This document shows positions 1 to 7,162 of a DNA stretch of 15,282 nt, piece after piece. This stretch comes from Burkholderiaceae bacterium (lineage in GTDB: Bacteria > Pseudomonadota > Gammaproteobacteria > Burkholderiales > Burkholderiaceae). The position numbers and the translations under genes are program-made. Numbering within the stretch: position 1 is the stretch's first letter; each line of letters begins with the position of its first letter. The stretch lies in contig JALORV010000003.1 of assembly GCA_025458735.1 (NCBI GenBank), positions 1-15,282 of the forward strand. Reading direction: 5' to 3'. The notes beneath the pieces are model-generated. The model ran no database searches. It saw nothing but the letters and a program-made list of their open reading frames with translations, and was not told where the DNA came from.

Positions 1-827
1 AGGGTGTTGACCAGCACGTTGAGCCGGCCGCGGTGCGCCATGCCGATGACGATTTCCTCGACGCCGGCGCTGCCGGCGCGCTGGATCAGCTCGTCCATCG
101 AGGCGATGAAGGTCTCGCCGCCCTCCAGCGAGAAGCGCTTCTGGCCGACGTACTTGGTGTGCAGGAAGCGCTCGAGTCCCTCGGCCGCGGTGACGCGCTC
201 GAGGATGTGGAGCTTCTCGTCGGCCGTGAAGGCGGGCGTCGACCGCACCGATTCGAGCCGCTGCTGGATCCAGCGTTTCTGCGCCGGATCCGAGATGTAC
301 ATGTACTCGGCGCCGATGTTGCCGCAGTAGGTCTGGCGCAGCGCGGTGATGATCTCGCGCAGCGTCATCTGCTCCAGCCCGAAGTACGTGTTGGACGCCG
401 AGAAAGCGGTGTCCATGTCGGCTTCGGTCAGGTCGTAGAACGCCGGCTCGAGCTCGGGAATGGCGATCCGCTCCTGGCGCTGCAGCGGATCGAGATTCGC
501 CCAGCGGTTACCCAGGTAGCGATAGGCCGCGATGATCGACTGGACGTGGACCTGCTTGCGCGCCACCGACAGATCGGTCGGCGCCACCTTCGGCTGGAAG
601 GCACCGGCCTTGGCGCGCTGCGCGAAGGACTCGACGATCGGCGCGTGTGCGACATCGCGCGAGCTGGCCGAGCCGTCGGCGGCCGGCACCAGCTGCATCT
701 GGTCGAAGTAAGCGCGCCATTTGTCGGGCACTGCGGCGGGATTGTCGAGGTAGCGCTCGTACAGCTCCTCGACATACGGCGCATTGCCGCCGAACAGGTA
801 CGAGTTGACCTGGAACTGACGCATCAT
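1..827 (-). CDS. sucA: 2-oxoglutarate dehydrogenase E1 component, N-terminal part
   Basis: This is the E1 subunit of the 2-oxoglutarate dehydrogenase complex, the thiamine-dependent decarboxylase of the TCA cycle. About 275 residues are visible; the family is usually about 940-950 residues, so the rest lies beyond the left edge. The frame opens with MMRQFQVNSYLFGG, matching the E1 N-terminal segment that contacts the other complex subunits, and continues with NTYFGLQQMTLREI, EYMYISDPAQKRW and FLHTKYVGQKRFSLEGGE. It reaches MAHRGRLNVL at residues 263-272, a conserved E1 signature. Two adjacent ATG codons (827 and 824) could start it; the purine-rich GAAAGGTGAAGG just upstream is better spaced for the second. 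The N-terminal motifs look betaproteobacterial. The gene is transcribed away from the redox cluster. Identification is secure; downstream genes such as sucB are not visible. Confidence 0.96.
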   Translation of the reverse strand, partial: MMRQFQVNSYLFGGNAPYVEELYERYLDNPAAVPDKWRAYFDQMQLVPAADGSASSRDVAHAPIVESFAQRAKAGAFQPKVAPTDLSVARKQVHVQSIIAAYRYLGNRWANLDPLQRQERIAIPELEPAFYDLTEADMDTAFSASNTYFGLEQMTLREIITALRQTYCGNIGAEYMYISDPAQKRWIQQRLESVRSTPAFTADEKLHILERVTAAEGLERFLHTKYVGQKRFSLEGGETFIASMDELIQRAGSAGVEEIVIGMAHRGRLNVLVNT

Positions 828-844
828 CGGCCTTCACCTTTCAG

Positions 845-859
845 AACGAGTTTCTCGTT
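845..859 (-). promoter_or_regulatory. small stem-loop in the sucA leader, next to its ribosome binding site
   Basis: Read on the minus strand, AACGAG-AAA-CTCGTT forms a perfect 6-bp stem with a 3-nt loop. Flanking TTC and GAA can extend it past a small bulge. It ends only a few bases before the AAAGGTGAAGG ribosome binding region of sucA, so it could affect translation initiation or leader stability. The inverted repeat is directly visible; any regulatory role is inference. Confidence 0.35.
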
Positions 860-956
860 GAAGATGCCCGGCGCGGCGGCTGCGAACCTGACCGCTCCGG
901 CGGCAGCGCGCTCCGGTTTGCGGTGCGACTGCCGAGAGCGCCGGCAGAGTGACCAC

Positions 957-984
957 GCTACGGCCACTGAGCTACGGCCACTCA
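957..984. repeat. two-copy 14-bp tandem repeat in the divergent promoter region
   Basis: GCTACGGCCACTGA (957-970) is followed immediately by GCTACGGCCACTCA (971-984), differing at one base. AGTGACC occurs just before the pair (948-954) and overlapping its end (984-990). The second copy also supplies part of the CACTGAG/CTCAGTG stem. The repeat could be a paired protein-binding site or a simple slippage duplication; the sequence alone does not decide. Confidence 0.6.
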
Positions 985-1091
985 GTGACCGCAGGGTGAT
1001 CGTTCCATCCACCGGCGACAAGCGCGGGATGCTACCACCGCCGGCCCGGAAATCATCGGTTTGTGGCGCCCTTGCCGCGCCGCAGGCGGCG

Positions 1092-1122
1092 GTGACCGCG
1101 TAGCGGTCCGCGGGAATACACT
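1092..1122 (+). promoter_or_regulatory. weak candidate promoter for the redox cluster
   Basis: GTGACC (1092-1097) matches 4 of 6 bases of the sigma-70 -35 element. TACACT (1117-1122) matches 4 of 6 of the -10 element. The spacer is 19 bp, longer than ideal, and contains the GACCGC/GCGGTC hairpin. Transcription would start near 1129, giving a leader of about 40 nt before the GTG start at 1168. This is the best match I can see in the region but it is weak. Confidence 0.2.
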
Positions 1123-1167
1123 CCGGCGCAACAAAACTCGCCGCCAGGACGGACGAGGAGGAGACAC

Positions 1168-2988
1168 GTGCAATCGACGGACATCCGTCGTCCCGACCAT
1201 TTTCACCGGGTCGTGGACTGCCAGTGGGCGTGCCCGGCGCACACCCCGGTTCCCGAGTACATCCGCCTGATCGCGGCCGGCCGCTACACCGACGCCTACC
1301 TGATCAACTGGCAGTCCAACGTCTTTCCGGGGATCCTCGGACGCACCTGCGATCGTCCCTGCGAGCCCGCCTGCCGACGCGGCCGGGTCGAGGAAAACCA
1401 GGCCGAGCGCCCCGAGCCGGTGGCCATCTGCCGGCTCAAGCGGGTGGCCGCGGACTTCAAGGATGACATCCGCGGCCGGCTGCCGCGCCGGCGGGTGCCG
1501 ATGAACGGCAAGCGCATCGCCTGCATCGGCGCCGGTCCGGCCTCGCTCACGGTGGCGCGCGACCTTGCCCCTCTCGGTTACGAGGTCATTGTCTACGACC
1601 AGGACCCCAAGGCCGGCGGCATGATCCGCACGCAGATCCCGCGCTTCCGCCTGCCCGAGGAGGTGATCGACGAGGAGACCGGCTACGTGCTCGGACTCGG
1701 CGTCGAGTTCCGCGGCGGCGTGCGCATCGACTCGATGCGGCGGCTGCTGGCCGAGGGCTACGACGCCGTGTTCGTCGGCACCGGCGCGCCGCGCGGCCGC
1801 GACCTCGACCTGCCGGGCCGGCGCGAAGCAGCAAAGCACATCCACGTGGGCATCGACTGGCTGGCGTCGGTCTCGTTCGGGCATGTCAGCCGCAGCGGCC
1901 GGCGCGTGATCGTGCTCGGCGGCGGCAACACCGCGATGGACTGCTGCCGCACGGCACGCCGGCTCGGCGGCGAGGACGTCAAGGTCATCGTCCGCTCGGG
2001 CTTCGACGAGATGAAGGCCTCGCCGTGGGAAAAGGAAGACGCGATGCACGAGGGCATCCCGATCCTGAACTTCCTCGTGCCCAGGGCCTTCCTGCACGAC
2101 AACGGCAGGCTCACCGGCATGAGCTTCGAGAAGGTCGCGGCGGTGTACGACGCCGCGGGCCGCCGCTCGCTGGTGCCGACCGGCGAGCCGGAGCAGCGCT
2201 TCGACTGCGACGAGGTGCTGGTGGCGGTCGGGCAGGAGAACGCCTTCCCCTGGATCGAGCGCGACTGCGGCATCGACTTCGACCGCAGCGGCATGCCGGT
2301 GCTGGACCCGGCCACCCTGCAGTCGAGCCGCAGCGACGTTTTCTTCGGCGGCGACGCGGCGCTCGGCCCGAAGAACATCATCTGGGCCGTCGCCCAGGGA
2401 CACGATGCCGCGGTGTCGATCGACAAGTTCCTGCACGGCGAGGACGTGCGAGTGCGGCCGGCCCCCGGGGTCTCGCTGGTGTCGCAGAAAATGGGCATAC
2501 ACGAGTGGAGCTACGACAACGACGTGGCGCCCGATGCGCGCTTCAAGGTGCCCTGGCGCGACGTCAACCAGGCGCTCGCCAGCATCCGCGTCGAGGTCGA
2601 GCTCGGCTTCGATCCGAAGACGGCCTTCAGGGAGGCGCAGCGCTGCCTGAACTGCGACGTGCAGACGGTGTTCAGCGCAGCGCTGTGCATCGAGTGCGAT
2701 GCCTGCGTCGACGTGTGCCCGACCGACTGCATCAGCTTCACCGCCAACGGCGACGAGCCCGAGCTGCGCACGCGTCTGCGGCGGCCGGCGCACAACGCCA
2801 CGCAGCCGCTGTACGTGGCCGACGGACTGAAGACCGGCCGCGTGATGGTGAAGGACGAGGACGTCTGCCTGCACTGCGGCCTGTGCGCCGAGCGCTGCCC
2901 CACCGGTGCCTGGGACATGCAGAAGTTCCGGCTCGAAGTGACCCACGCGGGGCGCGGCTGCCGCACGCCGCAGAAGGAGGCCGCCTGA
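1168..2988 (+). CDS. GltD-type FAD/NAD(P)H oxidoreductase with C-terminal 2[4Fe-4S] ferredoxin domain
   Basis: A 606-residue cytoplasmic flavoprotein expected to pass electrons between NAD(P)H, FAD and iron-sulfur clusters. The N-terminus has a GltD-like cysteine region (CQWACP, C18 and C22; CDRPCEPAC, C61, C65, C69). An FAD site GAGPAS follows at 121-126, then an NAD(P)H site GGGNTAMD at 251-258 and a second FAD contact FFGGDAALG at 392-400. The C-terminus carries RCLNC (C493, C496) and two ferredoxin motifs, CIECDACVDVCP (507-518) and CLHCGLCAERCP (567-578). A GTG start is chosen because GAGGAGGAG lies just upstream and conserved motifs begin near residue 13. Its stop overlaps the korA start by one base, so the product is probably the NAD(P)H-linked partner of KorAB. 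This resembles the flavoprotein subunit described for the 2-oxoglutarate:NADP+ oxidoreductase of Azoarcus evansii (from memory). It lacks the usual N-terminal CxxC pair. Confidence 0.88.
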   Translation: MQSTDIRRPDHFHRVVDCQWACPAHTPVPEYIRLIAAGRYTDAYLINWQSNVFPGILGRTCDRPCEPACRRGRVEENQAERPEPVAICRLKRVAADFKDDIRGRLPRRRVPMNGKRIACIGAGPASLTVARDLAPLGYEVIVYDQDPKAGGMIRTQIPRFRLPEEVIDEETGYVLGLGVEFRGGVRIDSMRRLLAEGYDAVFVGTGAPRGRDLDLPGRREAAKHIHVGIDWLASVSFGHVSRSGRRVIVLGGGNTAMDCCRTARRLGGEDVKVIVRSGFDEMKASPWEKEDAMHEGIPILNFLVPRAFLHDNGRLTGMSFEKVAAVYDAAGRRSLVPTGEPEQRFDCDEVLVAVGQENAFPWIERDCGIDFDRSGMPVLDPATLQSSRSDVFFGGDAALGPKNIIWAVAQGHDAAVSIDKFLHGEDVRVRPAPGVSLVSQKMGIHEWSYDNDVAPDARFKVPWRDVNQALASIRVEVELGFDPKTAFREAQRCLNCDVQTVFSAALCIECDACVDVCPTDCISFTANGDEPELRTRLRRPAHNATQPLYVADGLKTGRVMVKDEDVCLHCGLCAERCPTGAWDMQKFRLEVTHAGRGCRTPQKEAA

Positions 2989-4874
2989 TGGATGCGCGCA
3001 CCCGCGCGGCGGCCGCCGCGCAGCCGGCCAGAGCGGCCCGCATCGAGGCCGTCAACGACTTCGTCGTCAAGTTTGCCAACGTCAACGGTTCCGGCTCGGC
3101 CAGCGCGAACGAGATGTTCGCGCGCAGCATCCTGCGCATGGGCGTGCCGGTGTCGCCGCGCAATATCTTCCCCTCCAATATCCAGGGGCTGCCGACCTGG
3201 TACGAGGTGCGCGTGACCGAGCAGGGGCATCTCGGGCGCCGCGGCGGGGTCGACCTGATGGTCGCCATGAACCCGCAGACCTGGGCCAGGGACGTGGCCG
3301 AGATCGAGCCGGGCGGCTACCTGCTGTACGACTCTTCCCGCCCGCTGCCCGACAGCAGCTTCCGCGACGACATCCGCGTCATCGGCGTGCCGCTGACGCA
3401 GATCGCCGCCGCCAAGTTCACCGACGCCAAGGAACGGCTGCTGCTGAAGAACATCATGTACGTCGGCGTGCTGGCGGCCATGCTGGGCATCGACCCGGAG
3501 GTGATCGCCACGCTGCTGGGCGAGCAGTACAAGGGCAAGGACAAGCTGATCAAGCCCAACCTGGACGCCTTCATGACCGGGCTGCATTACGGCCGCGAGC
3601 ACCTCGACGATGCCGTCGGCCTGCGCATCGAGCCGCGCGACGCGGTCGGCGACCGCATCTTCGTCGAGGGCAACGCCGCGGCGGCGCTCGGCTGCGTGTA
3701 TGGCGGCGCCACGGTGTGCGCCTGGTACCCGATCACGCCATCGACCTCGGTGGCCGAGGCCTTCCAGAAGTACTGCGGCCGCTATCGCGTCGATCGCGCC
3801 ACCGGTGCCAACCGCTTTGCCATCGTGCAGGCCGAGGACGAACTGGCTTCCATCGGCATGGTGATCGGCGCCGGCTGGAACGGCGCGCGCGCCTTCACGG
3901 CCACCTCCGGGCCGGGTGTGTCGCTGATGACCGAGTTCATCGGCCTGGCCTACTTTGCCGAGATTCCCGCCGTGATCATCAACGTGCAGCGCGGCGGGCC
4001 CTCGACCGGCATGCCGACCCGCACGCAGCAGTCCGACCTGCTCGCCTGCGCCTACGCGTCGCACGGCGACACCCGGCACGTGCTGCTGTTTCCGGAAGAC
4101 CCGCACGAGTGCTTCGAATTCGCGGCCGCCGCGCTCGACCTCGCGGAGCGGCTGCAGACGCCGATCTTCGTGATGTCCGACCTCGACATCGGCATGAATC
4201 ACCGGCTCTGCAAGCCGTTTGCGTGGGACGAGGCGCGCCGCTACGACCGCGGCAAGCTGATGTCGGCCGCCGACCTCGAGGCCGGCCGCGACTTCGGCCG
4301 CTACCTGGACGTCGACGGCGACGGCATTCCGTACCGCACGCTGCCGGCGGTGCATCCGACGCGCGGGGCCTACTTCACGCGCGGCAGCACGCGCGATGCC
4401 TACGCGCGCTACTCCGAGGCGGGACCCGACTACGTCTACAACATGGAACGGCTGCTGCGCAAGTTCGCCACCGCACGCGACCTGGTGCCGCAGCCCATCG
4501 TGCATCGTCCCGCGCAGAAGGCCAGCGCCGGCGTCATCTGCTACGGCTCGACGTCGCCGGCGATGGACGAGGCGCACGAACTGCTGGCCGCGCAGGGCGT
4601 CCACCTGGCGCGCATGCGGCTGCGGGCCTATCCGTTCCCGCCGTCGGTCGAGCGCTTCATCGAAGAGCACGAGATCGTGTACGTGGTCGAGCAGAACCGC
4701 GACGCGCAGCTGCGCACGCTGCTGGTCAACGAACTCGGCATCGATCCCGCGCGGCTGGTGCCGGTGCTGCACTACGACGGCACGCCGATCACCGCGCGCT
4801 TCATCGCCGCGGCCATCGGCGAGCGCGCGAGCGGGCGCAACGTGCTGCCGCTGAAGGCCGGCAAGGCGGCCTAG
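2988..4874 (+). CDS. korA: 2-oxoacid:ferredoxin oxidoreductase, fused gamma-alpha subunit (first copy)
   Basis: A 628-residue subunit of a thiamine-dependent 2-oxoacid (probably 2-oxoglutarate) oxidoreductase that makes acyl-CoA, CO2 and reduced ferredoxin. Residues about 20-200 form the gamma domain (FANVNGSGSASANEMFARSI). Residues about 225-460 form the pyrimidine-binding alpha domain, with the signature YPITPSTS at 247-254 and NVQRGGPSTGMPTRTQQSD at 332-350. A C-terminal domain follows from about 510. Length and gamma-alpha fusion are normal for two-subunit enzymes. The frame is open far upstream, but ATG 2988 is the right start: AAGGAGG lies 7 nt before it, and upstream sequence is the preceding gene in another frame. 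A one-base overlap (TGATG) suggests translational coupling to the flavoprotein. The korA name follows the Thauera/Azoarcus KorAB enzymes. Substrate is inferred. Confidence 0.93.
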   Translation: MDARTRAAAAAQPARAARIEAVNDFVVKFANVNGSGSASANEMFARSILRMGVPVSPRNIFPSNIQGLPTWYEVRVTEQGHLGRRGGVDLMVAMNPQTWARDVAEIEPGGYLLYDSSRPLPDSSFRDDIRVIGVPLTQIAAAKFTDAKERLLLKNIMYVGVLAAMLGIDPEVIATLLGEQYKGKDKLIKPNLDAFMTGLHYGREHLDDAVGLRIEPRDAVGDRIFVEGNAAAALGCVYGGATVCAWYPITPSTSVAEAFQKYCGRYRVDRATGANRFAIVQAEDELASIGMVIGAGWNGARAFTATSGPGVSLMTEFIGLAYFAEIPAVIINVQRGGPSTGMPTRTQQSDLLACAYASHGDTRHVLLFPEDPHECFEFAAAALDLAERLQTPIFVMSDLDIGMNHRLCKPFAWDEARRYDRGKLMSAADLEAGRDFGRYLDVDGDGIPYRTLPAVHPTRGAYFTRGSTRDAYARYSEAGPDYVYNMERLLRKFATARDLVPQPIVHRPAQKASAGVICYGSTSPAMDEAHELLAAQGVHLARMRLRAYPFPPSVERFIEEHEIVYVVEQNRDAQLRTLLVNELGIDPARLVPVLHYDGTPITARFIAAAIGERASGRNVLPLKAGKAA

Positions 4875-4879
4875 GCAAA

Positions 4880-4915
4880 GACTCCGACACCGACTCCCAG
4901 GCCGACTCCGACCCC
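4880..4915 (+). repeat. three-copy 12-bp tandem repeat filling the korA-korB spacer
   Basis: The units are GACTCCGACACC, GACTCCCAGGCC and GACTCCGACCCC, each starting with GACTCC at exact 12-nt steps (4880, 4892, 4904). They occupy most of the 47 bases between the korA stop (4874) and the korB start (4922). The repeat is pyrimidine-rich, and no ribosome binding site follows it. In the korB frame it would read as a Ser-Asp-rich stretch, but no standard start codon precedes it, so it is probably untranslated. Confidence 0.75.
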
Positions 4916-4921
4916 TTCGCC

Positions 4922-5977
4922 ATGACCTATCTCGCCAAGCCCAGGCTGCACCATCCCGAGCTGCCGCGCAACCGCCTCGGCTACACGCGGCGCGACTACG
5001 AAGGCAAGATCTCCACGCTATGCGCCGGTTGCGGGCACGACTCGATCTCGGCGGCGATCATCCAGGCCTGCTGGGAACTCGAGATCGAACCGCACCGCGT
5101 GGCCAAGCTCTCCGGCATCGGCTGCTCGTCGAAGACGCCCGACTACTTCCTCGGCAATTCGCACGGTTTCAACTCGGTGCACGGCCGCATGCCGTCGGTG
5201 CTGACCGGCGCCAACCTCGCCAACCGCGACCTCATCTACCTCGGCGTCTCCGGCGACGGCGATTCCGCCTCGATCGGCCTCGGGCAGTTCGCTCACATGG
5301 TCCGGCGCGGCGTCAACATGACCTACATCGTCGAGAACAACGGCGTCTACGGCCTCACCAAGGGCCAGTTCTCGGCGACCGCCGACCGCGGCTCGAAGTC
5401 CAAGCGCGGCCTCGTCAACCGCGATGCCGCGATCGACCTGGTCTCGCTCGCGATCCAGCTGGGCATTACCTACGTGGCGCGCAGCTTCTCCGGCGACAAG
5501 GAGCAGCTGGTGCCGCTGATCAAGGGCGCGCTGCATCACCGCGGCACCGCGCTGATCGACGTGCTGAGTCCCTGCGTCGCCTTCAACAACCACGCGGGCA
5601 GCACCAAGAGCTACGACTACGTGCGCGCCCACAACGACGCCGTCAACCGGCTCGACTTCATGCCCCGGCGTGAAACGCTGACGGCCCGCTACGAGCCGGG
5701 CGAAGTCATCGAGATCACGCAGCACGACGGCACCCAGCTGCGGCTGCGCAAGCTGCACGACGGCTACGACCCCGGCGACCGGCTGGCGGCCATCAGCCAC
5801 ATCCACGCCCATCAGGACCGCGGCGAGATCGTCACGGGCCTGCTGTTCGTCGACCCCGAGGCCGACGACCTGCACCTGCACCTGAACACGGTGGCCACGC
5901 CGCTGAACCAGCTCGGCGAAGCGGAACTCTGTCCCGGCGCCGCGGCGCTGGCGGCGCTCAACAGCGAACTGGCCTGA
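4922..5977 (+). CDS. korB: 2-oxoacid:ferredoxin oxidoreductase, thiamine-diphosphate beta subunit (first copy)
   Basis: The 351-residue catalytic partner of the preceding KorA. The thiamine/Mg site is intact: GDGD at 111-114 and ENNGVYGLTKGQ at 138-149. Four cysteines fit the [4Fe-4S] ligands of the family: C34 and C37 (LCAGCGH), C68 (GIGCSSK) and C218 (SPCVAFNNH). K71, three residues after C68, and L145 in YGLTKGQ match Lys49 and Leu123 of the Sulfolobus enzyme, residues linked to 2-oxoglutarate use; pyruvate enzymes have Asn at the second position. ATG 4922 is the only reasonable start, since MTYLAKPRLHHPELPRN is a typical N-terminus for this type, yet no ribosome binding site precedes it. 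Translation may depend on re-initiation after korA. This is a common proteobacterial KorB type. Confidence 0.94.
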   Translation: MTYLAKPRLHHPELPRNRLGYTRRDYEGKISTLCAGCGHDSISAAIIQACWELEIEPHRVAKLSGIGCSSKTPDYFLGNSHGFNSVHGRMPSVLTGANLANRDLIYLGVSGDGDSASIGLGQFAHMVRRGVNMTYIVENNGVYGLTKGQFSATADRGSKSKRGLVNRDAAIDLVSLAIQLGITYVARSFSGDKEQLVPLIKGALHHRGTALIDVLSPCVAFNNHAGSTKSYDYVRAHNDAVNRLDFMPRRETLTARYEPGEVIEITQHDGTQLRLRKLHDGYDPGDRLAAISHIHAHQDRGEIVTGLLFVDPEADDLHLHLNTVATPLNQLGEAELCPGAAALAALNSELA

Positions 5978-6007
5978 CGCGGTTGCACCGGCCGGCCGGT
6001 TTCCGCG
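5978..6007 (+). terminator. GC-rich stem-loop directly after korB, possible terminator or mRNA 3' stabiliser
   Basis: Directly after the korB stop, CGCGG (5978-5982) can pair with CCGCG (6003-6007). Between them sits a perfect 14-bp palindrome, ACCGGCCGGCCGGT (5987-6000). No T-run follows, so this is not a textbook intrinsic terminator. A second palindrome, CGCCGCCGGCGGCG, lies at 6038-6051. The two could separate the korAB and nfnAB transcripts or shield the 3' end. The rest of the 221-bp gap up to 6198 shows no promoter I can defend. Confidence 0.3.
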
Positions 6008-6198
6008 CCTGGACGCCCGCAGGGAGTTCGGCGCTGCCGCCGCCGGCGGCGCGACTACGGATCGGTTGCCCCAGATCAATGCCCGGACTTCGTTCAGGGC
6101 GAATGCTCCCGGCTACGTGAGGCCAATCGCCCCACTTCCTGCCTGAGCTCTGCGCAGACGAGCCGGCGGGATCATCGGCAGCGCACGGGGAGACCACC

Positions 6199-7146
6199 AT
6201 GGCGCAGGCCCAGCAAGGGTCCGGATTCCGGATCGTTGCGCGCGAGGATTACTCGGACGTCACCTACATGCTGGAGGTGGCGCATCCGGCGATGGCGAAG
6301 GCCGCGCAGCCCGGCCAGTTCGTCATCGTGATGGAGCATGAGCACGGCGAGCGCATCCCGCTCACCATCGCCGACTTCGATCGCGACCGCGGCACCATCA
6401 CGCTGGTGATCCAGGCCGTCGGCAAGACCACGAAGGAGATGCAGGCCAACCTCAAGGCCGGCGACTCCATCTACGCGATGGTCGGCCCGATGGGCATCCC
6501 GAGCCACATAGGAACAGCGAAGAAGGTCATCTGCGTCGGCGGCGGCCTCGGCGTGGCCCCGGTCTACCCGCAGGCCCGCGCGTACAAGGCCGCTGGTGCC
6601 TACGTGATCGGCGTGATCGGATTCCGCAACCGCTCGCTGATGTTCTGGCGCGACAAGTTCGCGGCGGTCTGCGACGAACTGATCATCTGCACCGACGACG
6701 GCTCGGAAGGCATCCAGGGGCTGGTCACGAAGGGCATCGAACAGGCGGTCGCACGGCACGCCGACATCGACGAGGTGGTGGCCATCGGTCCGCCGATCAT
6801 GATGAAAGGCTGCGCCGAGGCAACCCGGGCGCACGGCATCCGCACGATGGTGAGCCTGAATCCGGTGATGGTCGACGGCACCGGCATGTGCGGCGGCTGC
6901 CGCGTCAAGGTCGGCGAGCAGGTGAAGTTCGCCTGCGTGGACGGCCCCGACTTCGACGGACATCAGGTCGACTTCGACGACCTGATGTCGCGCCTGGTGC
7001 GCTACCGGCGCGCCGAGCGCGATGCAATGGAACGCTGGACCGAGTCCTGCCGCATCCGTGCTGGCGACGCGTCCGACCTGAAGACTGCCGTGCTGGGCGC
7101 CGAGGCGGACATGCCGATCGACGTGCAGCCCAGTACCGACGGCTGA
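6199..7146 (+). CDS. nfnA: NfnA-type small subunit of NADH-dependent ferredoxin:NADP+ oxidoreductase (FAD, [2Fe-2S])
   Basis: A 315-residue flavoprotein of the dihydroorotate-dehydrogenase electron-transfer (PyrK-like) family, the NAD(H)-binding small subunit of Nfn transhydrogenases. The FAD motif RIPLTIADF is at 52-60 and the dinucleotide motif GGGLGVAPVYPQARAYK at 114-130. The [2Fe-2S] region is VDGTGMCGGCRV with a distal Cys (KFACVDGP): C231, C234 and C246, with D226 as the likely fourth ligand, as in the Thermotoga enzyme. The residues after about 268 extend beyond the usual length of roughly 280. ATG 6199 has CGGGGAGA about 6 nt upstream. It opens module 2 and is followed 16 bases later by its partner. 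Related SudB/GltA-type subunits have similar sequence, so the physiological pyridine nucleotide is inferred. Confidence 0.9.
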   Translation: MAQAQQGSGFRIVAREDYSDVTYMLEVAHPAMAKAAQPGQFVIVMEHEHGERIPLTIADFDRDRGTITLVIQAVGKTTKEMQANLKAGDSIYAMVGPMGIPSHIGTAKKVICVGGGLGVAPVYPQARAYKAAGAYVIGVIGFRNRSLMFWRDKFAAVCDELIICTDDGSEGIQGLVTKGIEQAVARHADIDEVVAIGPPIMMKGCAEATRAHGIRTMVSLNPVMVDGTGMCGGCRVKVGEQVKFACVDGPDFDGHQVDFDDLMSRLVRYRRAERDAMERWTESCRIRAGDASDLKTAVLGAEADMPIDVQPSTDG

Positions 7147-7162
7147 GCGGAAGGACCTGCCG

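Larger units (their letters stand above)
860..1167. other. divergent intergenic region between sucA and the redox cluster
   Basis: Together with the sucA leader this is about 340 bp without a convincing gene. It holds a 6-bp stem with a 7-nt loop at 929-947 (CTGCCG/CGGCAG), a 14-bp tandem repeat at 957-984, and a 7-bp stem with a 9-nt loop at 965-987 (CACTGAG/CTCAGTG). A third hairpin lies at 1094-1108 (GACCGC-gta-GCGGTC). The last 50 bases are less GC-rich (AATACACT, CAACAAAACT) and end in the GAGGAGGAG ribosome binding site of the next gene. Both divergent promoters should lie here. I see no clear sigma-70 or sigma-54 consensus and no recognisable operator for a named regulator. Confidence 0.6.

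Noticed and set aside
926..990. tRNA-like look on the minus strand (GTAGCTCAGTGG resembles a D-arm, followed by a 6-bp stem with a 7-nt loop).
   Set aside because: The D-stem does not close properly, the loop lacks U at position 33, and no TPsiC arm or acceptor pairing is found. The resemblance comes from the 14-bp repeat.
33..1103. Long rightward open frame opposite sucA.
   Set aside because: It is antisense to a clear SucA N-terminus; its translation is Arg/Gly/Ala-rich with no motif, as expected for an opposite frame in GC-rich DNA.
2025..2987. Upstream extension of KorA to a 949-residue protein.
   Set aside because: The extra 321 residues are the flavoprotein gene read in another frame; AAGGAGG before ATG 2988 fixes the start.
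982..4772. Very long leftward open frames (982-2946 and 2511-4772).
   Set aside because: They lie opposite motif-rich flavoprotein and KorA genes and show His/Arg/Ala-biased shadow translation without domains.
957..4915. Short tandem repeats as a possible CRISPR array.
   Set aside because: Only two or three units of 12-14 bp, with no spacers and no cas genes.
3716..4921. Upstream extension of KorB to a 753-residue protein.
   Set aside because: The added part is KorA read out of frame; KorB family N-termini begin at MTYLAKP.
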